Assembly: GCA_947444195.1 (NCBI GenBank)
Contig: CANEZL010000024.1
Span: 1 to 64,000, forward strand
Source of the DNA: Methylobacteriaceae bacterium
GTDB lineage: Bacteria > Pseudomonadota > Alphaproteobacteria > Rhizobiales > Beijerinckiaceae
DNA: 64,000 bases
Direction of reading: 5' to 3'
The notes beneath the pieces are model-generated. The model searched no databases. It was given only the letters and a program-made list of their open reading frames with translations, and was not told where the DNA came from. Made by a program: the position numbers and the translations under genes. Position 1 is the first letter of the stretch. Each line of letters opens with the position of its first letter. Positions 21,643 through 30,731 of the stretch are shown here, one piece after another.

Positions 21643-21939
21643 CGTGAACCTACGGACGCGCGAGCCCGCGGACGGCGTGCCGTCGCGGGCCTGTCATGGC
21701 TGAGTTGGCCGGGCTTATAGAGGTAAAGCGCAGGGGGCGCATCTAAAAGAGGCGGCCCCCGCACAGGCGGCGACGTGTTGCAGGCCGCGCCCGCTCCCTG
21801 GGCCCGCGCGGCCCTTGCGTTTGCGCGCCGCAGGTTCCACCTGTCGCCCGCTCAATCCCGCGGGCGCCGGCAGGACGGTCTCGCGCGCGCCCTCAAAGGG
21901 CCGCCTCCCGCGGCCGGATTCCCGAAGGACAGCTTCAGC

Positions 21940-22848
21940 ATGCCGATGCCCGCCCTGTTCCGGTCCGCCGCCGCCCTCGCGCTCCTGCTGGGGGCTCCGG
22001 CCGCCGCGCTCGCCGAGACGCCTCCGGCGGCGGCCACCGCCGCGGCGTCCCCCGACACCGTGATGGCGAAGGTGAACGGGCAGCCGATCACGGGGGCCGA
22101 CCTCGCCGTGGCCTCCGAGGATCCGGCGCTCTCCCTGCCGGGCGTGGACGAGGCGCAGAAGAAGGCGCTCCTCGTCGACTACATGATCGACCTGAAGGTC
22201 GGCGCGCAGGCGGCCGAGGCCGCCAAGGTCGCCGAGACGCCGGACTTCAAGCGCAAGCTCGCCTATTTCCGCGACAAGCTCCTCCTCGACGAGTACCTGG
22301 AGCGGGAGGCCAAGAAGGCCGCGACCCCGGAGGCGGCCAAGGCGGTCTACGAGCAGAGCGCGAAGCTGATGAAGCCCGAGGAGGAGGTGCATGCCCGCCA
22401 CATCCTCGTGGACAACGAGGCCGAGGCCAAGAAGATCGCCGCGCGCATCAAGGGCGGCGAGGACTTCGCCAAGGTCGCCGCCGAGACCTCGAAGGATCCG
22501 GGCTCCAAGACCGAGGGCGGCGATCTCGGCTGGTTCACGAAGGAGCGGATGGTGAAGGAATTCGCCGACGCCGCCTTCAAGATGCCCGCGGGCCAGGTCT
22601 CCGACCCGATCAAGACCCAGTTCGGCTGGCACGTCATCAAGGTCGAGGGCAAGCGCGTGAAGCCCCTGCCGACCTTCGAGGAACTGCGCGAGCAGATCGA
22701 CCAGCACCTGATCCGCAAGGCGCAGCAGGATCTCATCGTGAAGCTGCGCAGCGAGGCCAAGGTCGAGCGCACCGACGCCGCGCCCGCGGACCCGGCATCC
22801 AAGGATGCCGGCGCGCCGAAGCCCGAGACCGAGCCGAAGAAGCCCTGA
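21940..22848 (+). CDS. Periplasmic parvulin-type peptidyl-prolyl isomerase
   Basis: A 302-residue exported foldase: signal peptide (residues 1-25, ending ALAE), a SurA_N-like region (VNGQPITGADLAVA), one parvulin domain (about residues 145-245, HARHILVDNEAEAKKIAARIKGG through GWFTKERMVKEF and FGWHVIKVEGKR), and a low-complexity Pro/Lys tail. It probably assists outer-membrane or periplasmic protein folding, like PrsA/SurA. GAAGGA precedes ATG 21940. Its divergent neighbour is secA. Confidence 0.88.
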   Translation: MPMPALFRSAAALALLLGAPAAALAETPPAAATAAASPDTVMAKVNGQPITGADLAVASEDPALSLPGVDEAQKKALLVDYMIDLKVGAQAAEAAKVAETPDFKRKLAYFRDKLLLDEYLEREAKKAATPEAAKAVYEQSAKLMKPEEEVHARHILVDNEAEAKKIAARIKGGEDFAKVAAETSKDPGSKTEGGDLGWFTKERMVKEFADAAFKMPAGQVSDPIKTQFGWHVIKVEGKRVKPLPTFEELREQIDQHLIRKAQQDLIVKLRSEAKVERTDAAPADPASKDAGAPKPETEPKKP

Positions 22849-22897
22849 TCCCTCGAGCGCCGCCGGGCCGGGTCCCTCGTGGGCCCGGCCGCCCCGG

Positions 22898-23065
22898 TCA
22901 GTACAGGCCGGGCGGGTAGAGGTAGGCGGATTCGGTGGGCTGGACCGCTGGCGCGAGGCCGGATGCCCGGAGGTCGGCCTCGATGTCGTTGTGCCGCCTG
23001 AAGGCCAGCACCTCGAGCAGGGCGACCACCAGCCAGGAACAGGCGATGACGATGAAGAAACTCAT
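22898..23065 (-). CDS. Small single-span membrane protein
   Basis: A 55-residue ORF with a strong ribosome site (GGAGGACACCG before ATG 23065). It begins MSFFIVIACSWLVVALLEVLAF, a clear membrane span, followed by a short polar tail ending YLYPPGLY. I do not recognise a family. Normal codon use and the ribosome site argue that it is real. It is convergent with the parvulin gene, 49 bp between stops. Confidence 0.6.
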   Translation of the reverse strand: MSFFIVIACSWLVVALLEVLAFRRHNDIEADLRASGLAPAVQPTESAYLYPPGLY

Positions 23066-23296
23066 CGGTGTCCTCCGGGCCGCGTAAACGGCCGACCCTG
23101 ATCATAGGCGGGCCCGGCCCCCCGGCAAGGTGCGGACGGGGCCCTCCCCCGACATCCCTCGACCGCCGCGCGGGGGACGGCCGTTGCGGTCCGCGCCCCG
23201 ACCGGGCGGCGCCTCCGGGCCGTTGCGGCCCTGGTTCCGACGCTCGGCCTCATCCTCGAGTGCTGCGGGCTTCCGAGAACCGAGCCGAACAGGCGC

Positions 23297-24379
23297 TCAG
23301 ACCCAGCCCTGCAATTCCCGCCGCACCACGTGCGCGATGACGGTCATGCCGAGGTCGCTGTCGTTGAGGCAGGGGATGTAGGCGAAATGCTCGCCGCCGT
23401 TCTCCTCGAAATAGTGGCGGTTCTCGCCGTCGAGTTCCTCCAGGGTCTCCAGGCAATCGGCCGTGAAGCCCGGGGCCACGATCGCCATGCGCTTGACGCC
23501 GGACTTCGCCAGTTCCTGCACGGTCTCGTCCGTGTAGGGCTTCAGCCATTCCTCGTTGCCGAAGCGGGACTGGAAGGTGGTGCGCATCCGCTCCGGCGAG
23601 TAGCCCAGCGCCTCGCGGATCAGGCGGCCGGTCTTCACGCACTGACAGTGATAAGGGTCGCCCTTGAGGAGGTAGCTCTTCGGCACCCCGTGGAACGAGG
23701 TGAGGATGACCTCCGGCTCGAAATCGAGCTTGGCCAGCCCCTCGCGGATCGAGCGCGCGATCGCGTCGATATAGACCGGGTCGTCGTGGTAGGGCGGCGA
23801 GACCCGCACCGTGGGCTGCCAGCGCATCGCCATCAGGGCCTTGAAGGCCTGGTCGCAGGCGGTGGCCGAGGTCGCCGCCGCGTATTGCGGGTAGAGCGGC
23901 ACGAGGAGGATGCGGTCGCAGCCCTGGTCGAGCAGCGCCTGGATGCGCTTGGCGACCTCCGGCTTGCCGTAGCGCATGGCCCAGTCGACCACCACGGCGT
24001 CGCCCAGCGCGTCCTGGAGCCGGTCGCGCTGGCCGCGGGTGATGGTCTTCAGCGGGCCCTCGTCGAGGGCGTTGTTCCAGATGCTCGCGTAGTCGCGTCC
24101 CTTCGGGCCGGGGCGCTTCGTCAGGATGACGAGGTTGAGGAGCGGCCACCAGATCAGCCGCGGCACCTCGATGACGCGGCGGTCCGAGAGGAACTCCTTC
24201 AGGTAGCGCCGCATCGGCCAGTAGCTCGTGGCCTCGGGCGTGCCGAGATTCATCAGGAGCACGCCGACGCGCCCGCAGCGCGCCTGCGGATGGTCCGCGG
24301 GGCGGGGGCCGGCCGCGGCGGCAGGGGCTTGCGGGATCTGGCGGGCCGCCAGGATGGCCGGTTCGACGCGTTCGTTCAT
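23297..24379 (-). CDS. hemH: Ferrochelatase
   Basis: Protoporphyrin ferrochelatase (360 residues), the last step of haem synthesis, inserting Fe2+ into protoporphyrin IX. Family motifs are VGVLLMNLGTPEATSYWPMRRYLKEFLSD, the active-site His in ILTSFHGVPKSYL, and CQCVKTGRLI. The start at 24379 (MNERVEPAIL) is chosen over an upstream ATG whose extension is arginine-rich and unlike the family. It is divergent from the methyltransferase gene. Confidence 0.96.
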   Translation of the reverse strand: MNERVEPAILAARQIPQAPAAAAGPRPADHPQARCGRVGVLLMNLGTPEATSYWPMRRYLKEFLSDRRVIEVPRLIWWPLLNLVILTKRPGPKGRDYASIWNNALDEGPLKTITRGQRDRLQDALGDAVVVDWAMRYGKPEVAKRIQALLDQGCDRILLVPLYPQYAAATSATACDQAFKALMAMRWQPTVRVSPPYHDDPVYIDAIARSIREGLAKLDFEPEVILTSFHGVPKSYLLKGDPYHCQCVKTGRLIREALGYSPERMRTTFQSRFGNEEWLKPYTDETVQELAKSGVKRMAIVAPGFTADCLETLEELDGENRHYFEENGGEHFAYIPCLNDSDLGMTVIAHVVRRELQGWV

Positions 24380-24501
24380 CGCTTCTGGCTTGGAATTCCG
24401 GTGGGCGCCTGCGGCGGCGCCGCGATTGTCTCGGCAGGCCGAACTAACTAGAGCACGGGGCACGCTTGCGAAGAGAGCCAGACGAAGAGAGCCCGAGCGA
24501 C

Positions 24502-25449
24502 ATGCCGTCTCCCCGCTACTTCCTCAGGCACTTCGTGCCGTTCACCGGCTACCCCTACACGGGCGCGCCCGCCGCCTGCAATCTGTGCGGCTGCCGTGAT
24601 TCGGTGGTGGTGGCCGAGACCGACCGCCGCCTGAAGACCCTGCGCTCCATCGCCTGCACCGGGTGCGGGCTGATCCGCACCGATCCGATGCCGACGCCGG
24701 ACGAGCTCGCGGAGTACTACGCCACCGCCTACCGGGCCGACTACCAGCTCGCCTTCGCCGGCGGTCCGCCGCCCCACCACGTCAAGCGCTCGGGGCGCGA
24801 GGCCGCCTTCCGCGCCGACCTGCTCGCCCCCAAGCTCGTGCCCGGCGCGCGGCTCCTCGATTTCGGCTCGGGCTCCGGCGAGTTCCTGGCCGCCGCGCGC
24901 GCGCGCGGCTGCGACGTGATCGGCGTGGAGCCCGGCCGCGACTACGCCGCCTTCGCCCGCAAGACCTACGGCCTGGAGATCCTGGAGCAGGCGGACGACG
25001 CCACCTTCGCGGGCCAGAGCTTCGACGTGATCACCACCCACCACGTGCTGGAGCACCTGCGCGACCCGGCCGAGACCGTGGAGCGCCTCGCCCGCTGGCT
25101 GAAGCCGGACGGGCGGCTCTACGCCGCGGTGCCCAACATGGCCGCCACCGGCAAGCCGCCGCACGAGCGCTTCCACTTCGCCCATGTCCACGGCTACGTG
25201 CGCGAGACCTTCGACCTGCTGGCCCGCCGGGCCGGCCTCGTGCCGGACACCGGTTACTGGCGGGAGGACACCACGGTGGTCTACCGGAAGACCGACGCGC
25301 CGGTGCCGGCCCTCGCCCTGCCGGGCCTGGCCGAGCGCCTCGCCCGCGACCTCAAGCCGATGCCGGCGGGCGCCTACCTCGCCTCCGGCGCCTGGATCTG
25401 GCCCATGGTCCGCCGCAACGCCAAGGCGGTGCGCGACACCTTCCGCTGA
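24502..25449 (+). CDS. Class I SAM-dependent methyltransferase with N-terminal Cys motif
   Basis: A 315-residue protein with four N-terminal cysteines in CNLCGCRDS and ACTGCGLIRTDP (about residues 30-65), a probable zinc site, followed by a Methyltransf_23-type Rossmann domain: LLDFGSGSGEFLAAARARG (SAM site) and DVITTHHVLEHLRDPAETVERLARWLKPDG. This zinc plus methyltransferase layout is common in enzymes acting on sugar or cell-surface intermediates. The substrate is unknown. ATG 24502 is preferred to a TTG at 24466. The next gene begins 20 bp downstream. Confidence 0.85.
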   Translation: MPSPRYFLRHFVPFTGYPYTGAPAACNLCGCRDSVVVAETDRRLKTLRSIACTGCGLIRTDPMPTPDELAEYYATAYRADYQLAFAGGPPPHHVKRSGREAAFRADLLAPKLVPGARLLDFGSGSGEFLAAARARGCDVIGVEPGRDYAAFARKTYGLEILEQADDATFAGQSFDVITTHHVLEHLRDPAETVERLARWLKPDGRLYAAVPNMAATGKPPHERFHFAHVHGYVRETFDLLARRAGLVPDTGYWREDTTVVYRKTDAPVPALALPGLAERLARDLKPMPAGAYLASGAWIWPMVRRNAKAVRDTFR

Positions 25450-25469
25450 ACGCCACCGCGGAGCCCGCC

Positions 25470-26999
25470 ATGTCCGCGCCCAGCCGCCGCCAGACCCTCG
25501 GCCTCGGCCTGGGGGCAGGACTCGCCGCGGGCCTGCCCGCCACCGTCGCGGCCAAGGCCGGCGGGGACGCGCCGACCTTCATCCTCGTCCTCGTCAACGA
25601 CGTCTACCTGATGGGGCCGGTGGAGGGCCGCGGGGGCTTCGCCCGGCTCAACGCCGTGGTGAAGGCCGAGCGCGCCCGCGGGGTGCCGGTGCTCTACGCG
25701 CACGCGGGCGACACGCTCTCGCCCTCGCTGATGTCGGGCTTCGACAAGGGCGCCCACATCATGGAGCTGCTGGCGCTCGCCCCGCCCGACGTGTTCGTGC
25801 CGGGCAACCACGAATTCGATTTCGGGCCGGCGATCTTCCAGGAGCGCATCCGCGGCACGGCCTTCCGGACGCTCGCCGCCAACCTGCGCGACGGGGCGGG
25901 GCAGCCCCTGCCGGGGGTGGAGGACCGCTTCCTCACGGATCTCGGCGGCATCCGCGTGGGCGTCACCGGCATCGCCCTGGAGAGCACGCCGGAGAAGGCC
26001 CAGAGCGGCACGCTCCGCTTCGGCCCCGAACGCGAGACGCTCGCCGAGCAGGCCCGGCTGCTGCGCGAGGCCGGCGCCGAGATCGTCGTCGCCGTCACCC
26101 ATACGGCCCGGCCCGACGACCTCGCCATGCTGGCGGCGGGGCACGCCGACATCATCCTCTCGGGCCACGACCACGACCTGTTCCTGCGATACGACGGGCA
26201 GCGCCTGCTCTGCGAATCGAGCGTGGACGCGCAGTTCGTCACCGCCATCGACATCCACTGCACCGTGGAGGGGGAGGGGGCGGAGCGGCGCGTGCGCTGG
26301 CGCCCGCGCATGCGCATCCACGACACCGCCGAGACCGTGCCCGATCCCGAGACGCAGGGTCTGGTCGACCGCTTCGAGGCGGATCTCGCGCGCGAGCTCG
26401 ACGTGCCGGTGGGCGTGACCGCGCTGCCCCTCGACAGCCGGGTGGCGAGCGTGCGGGCGCGGGAGGCGAGCTTCGGCGACCTCGTGGCCGACGCCCTGCG
26501 CGCGGCCACAGGGGCCGAGGTGGCGCTGATGAACGGCGGCGGCATCCGGGGCAACCGGCTCTATCCGGCGGGCACCACGCTCACCCGGCGCGACATCCTG
26601 CAGGAGCTGCCCTTCGGCAACACCGTGGTGCTGGTGGCCATCGACGGGGCGGCCCTGCTCGCGCTCTTGGAGAACGGGCTCGCCGATTACGGCCGGCCGG
26701 CGGGCCGGCTCATCCAGGTCTCGGGGCTCACCGTGCGGCTCGACCCGGCCCGGCCGCCCGGGGCGCGCGTCCTCTCGGTCGCGGTCGGGGCGGAGCCCCT
26801 CGACCGGGCGCGCGTCTACACGGTGGCCTCGAACAACTTCCTCTACGACGGCGGCAACGGCTACGGGCTCCTGCGCAGCGGTCGCACCCTGATCGGCGCC
26901 ACCGACGGCAAACTCGTGGCCAACGACGTGATGACCTATATCCGCCGCAACAGCCCGCTCGCGATCCGCGAGGGCGAACGCCTGCTGGTGAGCCCGTGA
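25470..26999 (+). CDS. 5'-nucleotidase/metallophosphatase, probably Tat-exported
   Basis: A 509-residue protein with an N-terminal metallophosphoesterase domain (GDT in HAGDTLSPS, GNHEFDFGP, VTHTARPDD, SGHDHD) and a C-terminal 5'-nucleotidase domain (NGGGIRGNRL, YDGGNGYGLL). The first metal motif reads NDVYL where most family members have NDxH, a variant known in part of the family. The N-terminus SRRQTLGLGLGAGLAAGLPA resembles a Tat signal, implying folded export and periplasmic nucleotide or phosphoester hydrolysis. The stop overlaps the ung start by 3 bases. Confidence 0.88.
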   Translation: MSAPSRRQTLGLGLGAGLAAGLPATVAAKAGGDAPTFILVLVNDVYLMGPVEGRGGFARLNAVVKAERARGVPVLYAHAGDTLSPSLMSGFDKGAHIMELLALAPPDVFVPGNHEFDFGPAIFQERIRGTAFRTLAANLRDGAGQPLPGVEDRFLTDLGGIRVGVTGIALESTPEKAQSGTLRFGPERETLAEQARLLREAGAEIVVAVTHTARPDDLAMLAAGHADIILSGHDHDLFLRYDGQRLLCESSVDAQFVTAIDIHCTVEGEGAERRVRWRPRMRIHDTAETVPDPETQGLVDRFEADLARELDVPVGVTALPLDSRVASVRAREASFGDLVADALRAATGAEVALMNGGGIRGNRLYPAGTTLTRRDILQELPFGNTVVLVAIDGAALLALLENGLADYGRPAGRLIQVSGLTVRLDPARPPGARVLSVAVGAEPLDRARVYTVASNNFLYDGGNGYGLLRSGRTLIGATDGKLVANDVMTYIRRNSPLAIREGERLLVSP

Positions 27000-27706
27000 G
27001 CGAGCCCGTGAGCACCGGCCCCGTCGCCGCGGCGCTCGCCGCCTTCCGCGCCTCGGGCTCGGCCTGGGCGCGCCTCGCCTTCTTCACCGACGGCGCCGCC
27101 GACGCGGTGGCGGCCCGCGTCGATGCCCGCATCGCGGCGGGCGCGCAGGTCCTGCCCGATCCGGGCAACGTCTTCCGGGCCCTCGAACTCACGCCCCCCG
27201 AGGCCGTGAAGGCCGTGATCCTCGGCCAGGACCCCTATCCGACACCGGGCGACGCCAACGGCCTCGCCTTCTCCTACGTGGGCGGGCGCCGGCTCCCGGC
27301 CTCGCTCAAGGTGATCCTGGCCGAGGTCGCGCCGGAGAAGCCCGCGACCGGCGACCTCACGCCCTGGGCGCGCCAGGGCGTGCTCCTCCTCAACAGCGCG
27401 CTCACCGTGGAGGCGGGCCGAGCCGGCGCCCATCTGCGCTACGGCTGGGGCCCGCTCACCGACGAGGCCGTGGCGGCCGTCTCCGCCGGGGAGCGTCCCG
27501 TCGTCTTCCTGCTCTGGGGCGCCCAGGCGAGGGCGCGCGCCGCGCTGATCGACGCGCGCCGCCACGGCATCATCGCGAGCGGCCATCCCTCGCCCCTGAA
27601 CCGGGCCCGGGACTTTCCGGGCTCGCAGCCCTTCGCCCGGGCCAATGCCTGGCTCGCCGAGCACGGTGTCGCGCCGATCGACTGGCGCCTCGACGCGGGC
27701 CGCTGA
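26996..27706 (+). CDS. ung: Uracil-DNA glycosylase, family 1
   Basis: Removes uracil from DNA, starting base-excision repair. About 236 residues from GTG 26996, which overlaps the previous stop (gtga); a second GTG at 27008 is also possible. The water-activating motif VILGQDPYPTPGDANGLAFS (about residues 77-96), LLLNSALTVEAGRAGAH, and the DNA-intercalation motif ASGHPSPLN are all present. The overlap suggests translational coupling with the nucleotidase gene. Confidence 0.96.
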   Translation: MSEPVSTGPVAAALAAFRASGSAWARLAFFTDGAADAVAARVDARIAAGAQVLPDPGNVFRALELTPPEAVKAVILGQDPYPTPGDANGLAFSYVGGRRLPASLKVILAEVAPEKPATGDLTPWARQGVLLLNSALTVEAGRAGAHLRYGWGPLTDEAVAAVSAGERPVVFLLWGAQARARAALIDARRHGIIASGHPSPLNRARDFPGSQPFARANAWLAEHGVAPIDWRLDAGR

Positions 27707-27760
27707 CAGCTCGGACCTGCCTTCCGTCGGAGGCTTCGAAGCTGCCGAGGTCCCCTGTGT

Positions 27761-28130
27761 CTCCCTCCCCCCTCTGCGGGCAGGGCGATCGCAGACGAGA
27801 CCTTCCCGGTCATCCCGGGGCCGCGCAGCGGAGCCCGGGATCCATGCACACCGAGGTGGTTCATCGGGGCGTGCGGTGTTCGTGGATTGCACGCTCCGCG
27901 CGCCCCTTCGGATCCGGACTCGCTCTTCGAGCACCCCGGAATGGCACCGGACACGGCTTCGATCGCCAAATGCGATCGCCCTGCCTCTGCGGGGGAGGGT
28001 GGCCCCCGGAGCGGGTCGGGAGAGGGGAGCGACGGCGCAGGGTAGCGCTCGGCATCGACGCCGCACCCAAGCCCGAGTTCCTCTCTCCCAAAGAGCGACA
28101 GGGGAACCGCGGGCAGGGGCCGCCACACGG
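27761..28130 (+). repeat. Family C GC-rich repeat, interrupted by the element at 27781
   Basis: Begins ctccctcccccctctgcggg (27761-27780), is interrupted, and resumes at 27984 with cctctgcgggggagggtgg, then gcgggtcgggagagggg and gcgctcggcatcgacgcc. The same order without interruption occurs in reverse complement at about 60655-60739. The right border is not sharp. The whole interval 27707-28202 is non-coding. Confidence 0.7.
27781..27983 (+). mobile_element. Family B small inverted-repeat element (MITE-like), best copy
   Basis: A 203-bp element with perfect 13-bp terminal inverted repeats CAGGGCGATCGCA (27781-27793) and TGCGATCGCCCTG (27971-27983). It is flanked by a perfect 10-bp direct repeat CCTCTGCGGG (27771-27780 and 27984-27993). 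Inside, 27812-27841 forms a strong hairpin around ATCCCGGG / CCCGGGAT. It carries no gene. Copies at 34118 and 44328 (plus) and about 1089 (minus) share ends and core. Mobilisation in trans by a transposase is inferred. Confidence 0.75.
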
Positions 28131-28202
28131 ATCGAACGTTACAGAAAAGGCATCGCCGCGGCGATCCATCCGCGCACGCACGCGGCGGCGTAGAACCCCG
28201 CG

Positions 28203-28619
28203 CTACTGCGCCGGCTTCGGCGCAGGCGCCGCCTCCGGCGCCTTCGGTGCGGGCGCCGCATCGGGGGTCCCGGCCGGCAGCAGCACGTTCTTGGCGATGT
28301 TGCCCTCGGGGCCGTACTCGCCGGCCACCGCGAGGCAGGCGCGCTCGCGGTGCTGGGCCATGTCGTTCGACATCAGCGCGAACATCGTGTGCACCCGGTT
28401 GCCGAAGGGGCCGCGCGGGCTCACGTCCTCGGGCTTGACGTTCTGCTTGGCGAGCAGGGCCTCGAACGGCTCGTTGCCGATCCGGTAGCCGCAGACGTTG
28501 GAGGCGGCGAAGATGTAGGCGGCGAATTCGAGGGCCCGCGGCGCCGGCGCGTTGCGGATCTGGGCGGCGGCGGGCGTGGCCGCCGCGAGGGCGGCGAGGG
28601 CGAGGGCGGCGTGACGCAT
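28203..28619 (-). CDS. Secreted hypothetical protein
   Basis: A 138-residue protein with a signal peptide (MRHAALALAALAAATPAAAQ), a conserved-looking core with two cysteines (NVCGYRIGNEPFEALL and RERACLAVAGEYGPEGNIAKNVL), and a Pro/Ala-rich tail (PAPKAPEAAPAPKPAQ). I do not recognise a family. The two cysteines may form a disulphide in the periplasm. ATG 28619 is chosen because the signal peptide starts there. Confidence 0.65.
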   Translation of the reverse strand: MRHAALALAALAAATPAAAQIRNAPAPRALEFAAYIFAASNVCGYRIGNEPFEALLAKQNVKPEDVSPRGPFGNRVHTMFALMSNDMAQHRERACLAVAGEYGPEGNIAKNVLLPAGTPDAAPAPKAPEAAPAPKPAQ

Positions 28620-28985
28620 CCTGGATGGTTCCTCGGTGGTGCGGATTCTCCCGATCCGCTCCGTTCCGAATAGGCAAGTTTCGCGGGCCGCGCGAGCGGC
28701 AGGAGGGCGCAGGCCGGACGCGCCCGGGGGCCCCGGCGGGCCTGGAGCCGCGCCCGATCGCGTTGCAACCGTCCACGGCCCCAAGGTATTGTTTTCGCGC
28801 GCTCTCGCGCGCCGAACCAGCGTCCACTTCGGCGGAGAGCGCTCGACGAGGGCGCAGCGGCGCCGGCGCTCCGGGAGCGGCTGCGCCTCGCGGAAGCGGC
28901 GGCACGCCCCATCTCATCGTGCGCGCGGATCCCGAACGGCCGGATCCCACATCTCCGCATCGTGTGAAAGCCGGGAGGCAAGCCC
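28620..28985. other. 366-bp non-coding region
   Basis: Divergent promoter region between the secreted protein and the thiamine-diphosphate enzyme. No gene is seen. A degenerate family A repeat occupies about 28914-28968, just before the GTG start. Confidence 0.5.
28914..28968 (+). repeat. Degenerate family A hairpin repeat
   Basis: catcgtgcgcgcggatcc, then acggccggatcccacat, then ccgcatcgtgtg aligns with the single-module copy at 58517. It lies immediately upstream of the GTG start at 28986, so it would be in the leader of that mRNA. Confidence 0.5.
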
Positions 28986-30677
28986 GTGACGACATCCGCG
29001 CCGATCCGCACCGCCGCCCAGGCCCTCGTGGCCCAGCTCGAGGCCAACGGGGTCCGGCACGTCTTCACCGTGCCCGGCGAGAGCTTCCTGCCCGTCCTCG
29101 ACGCCCTGCGCGATTCCGGGATCACCCTCACCACCTGCCGCCACGAGGGGGCCGCGGCGATGATGGCGGAGGCCGTGGGCAAGGTCACGGGCGTGCCGGG
29201 GATCTGCATCGTCACGCGGGGGCCGGGGGCCGCCAACGCGGCGGCGGGCATCCACGTGGCGCAGCAGGATTCCTCGCCGATGATCCTCCTCGTCGGGCAG
29301 ATCGAGCGCGGCCACCGCGACCGCGAGGCGTTCCAGGAGGTCGATTACCGCGCGACCTTCGGCTCGTTCGCGAAATGGGCCTGCGAGATCGAGGACGGGG
29401 CGCGGGTGCCCGAATACGTCTCGCGCGCCTTCCACACGGCGACGAGCGGGCGCCCCGGCCCCGTGGTGATGGCCCTGCCCAAGGACATGCTGAAGGATGC
29501 CTGCCCCGGAGACCTCGCCGAGCCCTGGCAGGCGGTGGAGGCGGCGCCGGGCGCGGAGGAGCTGGCCCGCCTCGCCGAACTCCTGGCGGAGGCGCGGCGC
29601 CCGCTCCTCGTCCTCGGCGGCAGCCGCTGGGACGCCGCGGCGCGGGAGAACGTGCAGACGTTCGCCGCGCGCTTCGACCTGCCGGTGGCCACCAGCTTCC
29701 GGCGCCTGTCCCTGTTCGATCCCCTGCACCCGTCCTACGCGGGCGATCTCGGGCTCGGGGCGAACCCGGCGCTGATCGAACGGGCGGCGGAGGCCGATCT
29801 CCTCATCCTGCTGGGCGGGCGCCTCGGCGAGGTGCCGAGCCAGGGCTACACCCTCCTCGACATCCCGAACCCGGGCCGGCGCCTCGTCCACATCCATGCC
29901 GGGGCGGAGGAGATCGGCCGGGTCTACCGGCCCCATCTCGGGATCAACGCCGCGCCCGCGCGCATGGCCGCGGCGCTGGCCGGGCTCGAAGCGCCCGCCG
30001 CGATCCCCTGGGCGGCGCGGACGCGGGCCGCGCACGCGGCCTACCGCGCCTGGAGCGACGCGGCCACGCCCCAGCCCGGCCCGGTCAATCTCGGGCGCGT
30101 GATGCTCCACCTGCGCGAGAGCCTGCCCGCCGACGCGATCCTCTGCAACGGGGCGGGGAACTACGCCGCCTGGATCCACCGCTACGGCCGGTTCCGCGGC
30201 CTCCACACCCATGTGGCGCCGACCTCCGGCTCCATGGGCTACGGCCTGCCCGCCGCCATCGCCCTGCAGCGCCTCCACCCGGAGCGGGTCGTGGTCTGCA
30301 TGGCGGGCGACGGCGATTTCCTGATGACGGGCCAGGACTTCGCCACCGCCGTGCAGTACGGCCTGCCCGTGCTCTGCATCGTCTGCGACAACGCCAGCTA
30401 CGGCACCATCCGGATGCATCAGGAGCGCGACTTTCCCGGCCGCGTCGCGGGCACCGACCTGCGCAACCCGGATTTCGCCGCCTATGCCCGCGCCTTCGGC
30501 GGCGTCGGGTTCACCGTGGAGCGGGACGCCGACTTCCCCGAGGCGCTCGCCGCCGCCCGCGCCTCGGGCCGGCCCGCCATCCTCCACCTGAAGGTCGCCA
30601 CGGACGCGATCAGCCCCGGCCGCACCCTCGCGCAGGTCCGCGCCGCGGCGGAGGCGCGACCGGGGAGAGAAAATTAA
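28986..30677 (+). CDS. Thiamine-diphosphate-dependent acetolactate-synthase-like enzyme
   Basis: A 563-residue member of the POX/ALS family, starting at GTG. The N-terminal PYR domain has the activating Glu in TCRHEGAAAMMAEAVGK (about residue 55), followed by a central domain (LLVLGGSRWDAAA) and a C-terminal PP domain with the ThDP motif CMAGDGDFLMTGQDFATA...CIVCDNASYG. It is not next to a regulatory subunit (ilvH), so it is probably not the biosynthetic acetolactate synthase. A decarboxylase or lyase on another 2-oxo acid is as likely. It is followed by a truncated acyl-CoA-synthetase-like gene and an enoyl-CoA hydratase, which hints at acyl-CoA chemistry. Confidence 0.85.
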   Translation: MTTSAPIRTAAQALVAQLEANGVRHVFTVPGESFLPVLDALRDSGITLTTCRHEGAAAMMAEAVGKVTGVPGICIVTRGPGAANAAAGIHVAQQDSSPMILLVGQIERGHRDREAFQEVDYRATFGSFAKWACEIEDGARVPEYVSRAFHTATSGRPGPVVMALPKDMLKDACPGDLAEPWQAVEAAPGAEELARLAELLAEARRPLLVLGGSRWDAAARENVQTFAARFDLPVATSFRRLSLFDPLHPSYAGDLGLGANPALIERAAEADLLILLGGRLGEVPSQGYTLLDIPNPGRRLVHIHAGAEEIGRVYRPHLGINAAPARMAAALAGLEAPAAIPWAARTRAAHAAYRAWSDAATPQPGPVNLGRVMLHLRESLPADAILCNGAGNYAAWIHRYGRFRGLHTHVAPTSGSMGYGLPAAIALQRLHPERVVVCMAGDGDFLMTGQDFATAVQYGLPVLCIVCDNASYGTIRMHQERDFPGRVAGTDLRNPDFAAYARAFGGVGFTVERDADFPEALAAARASGRPAILHLKVATDAISPGRTLAQVRAAAEARPGREN

Positions 30678-30731
30678 CGGCTACGCTTCACCCCAGGGAT
30701 CGAGACCAACGATCACAGGGGCTGGAGACGC

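Noticed and set aside
27757..28193. Open frames in the repeat region after ung
   Set aside because: They run across family B and C repeats and change content at the repeat borders; no coding signal.
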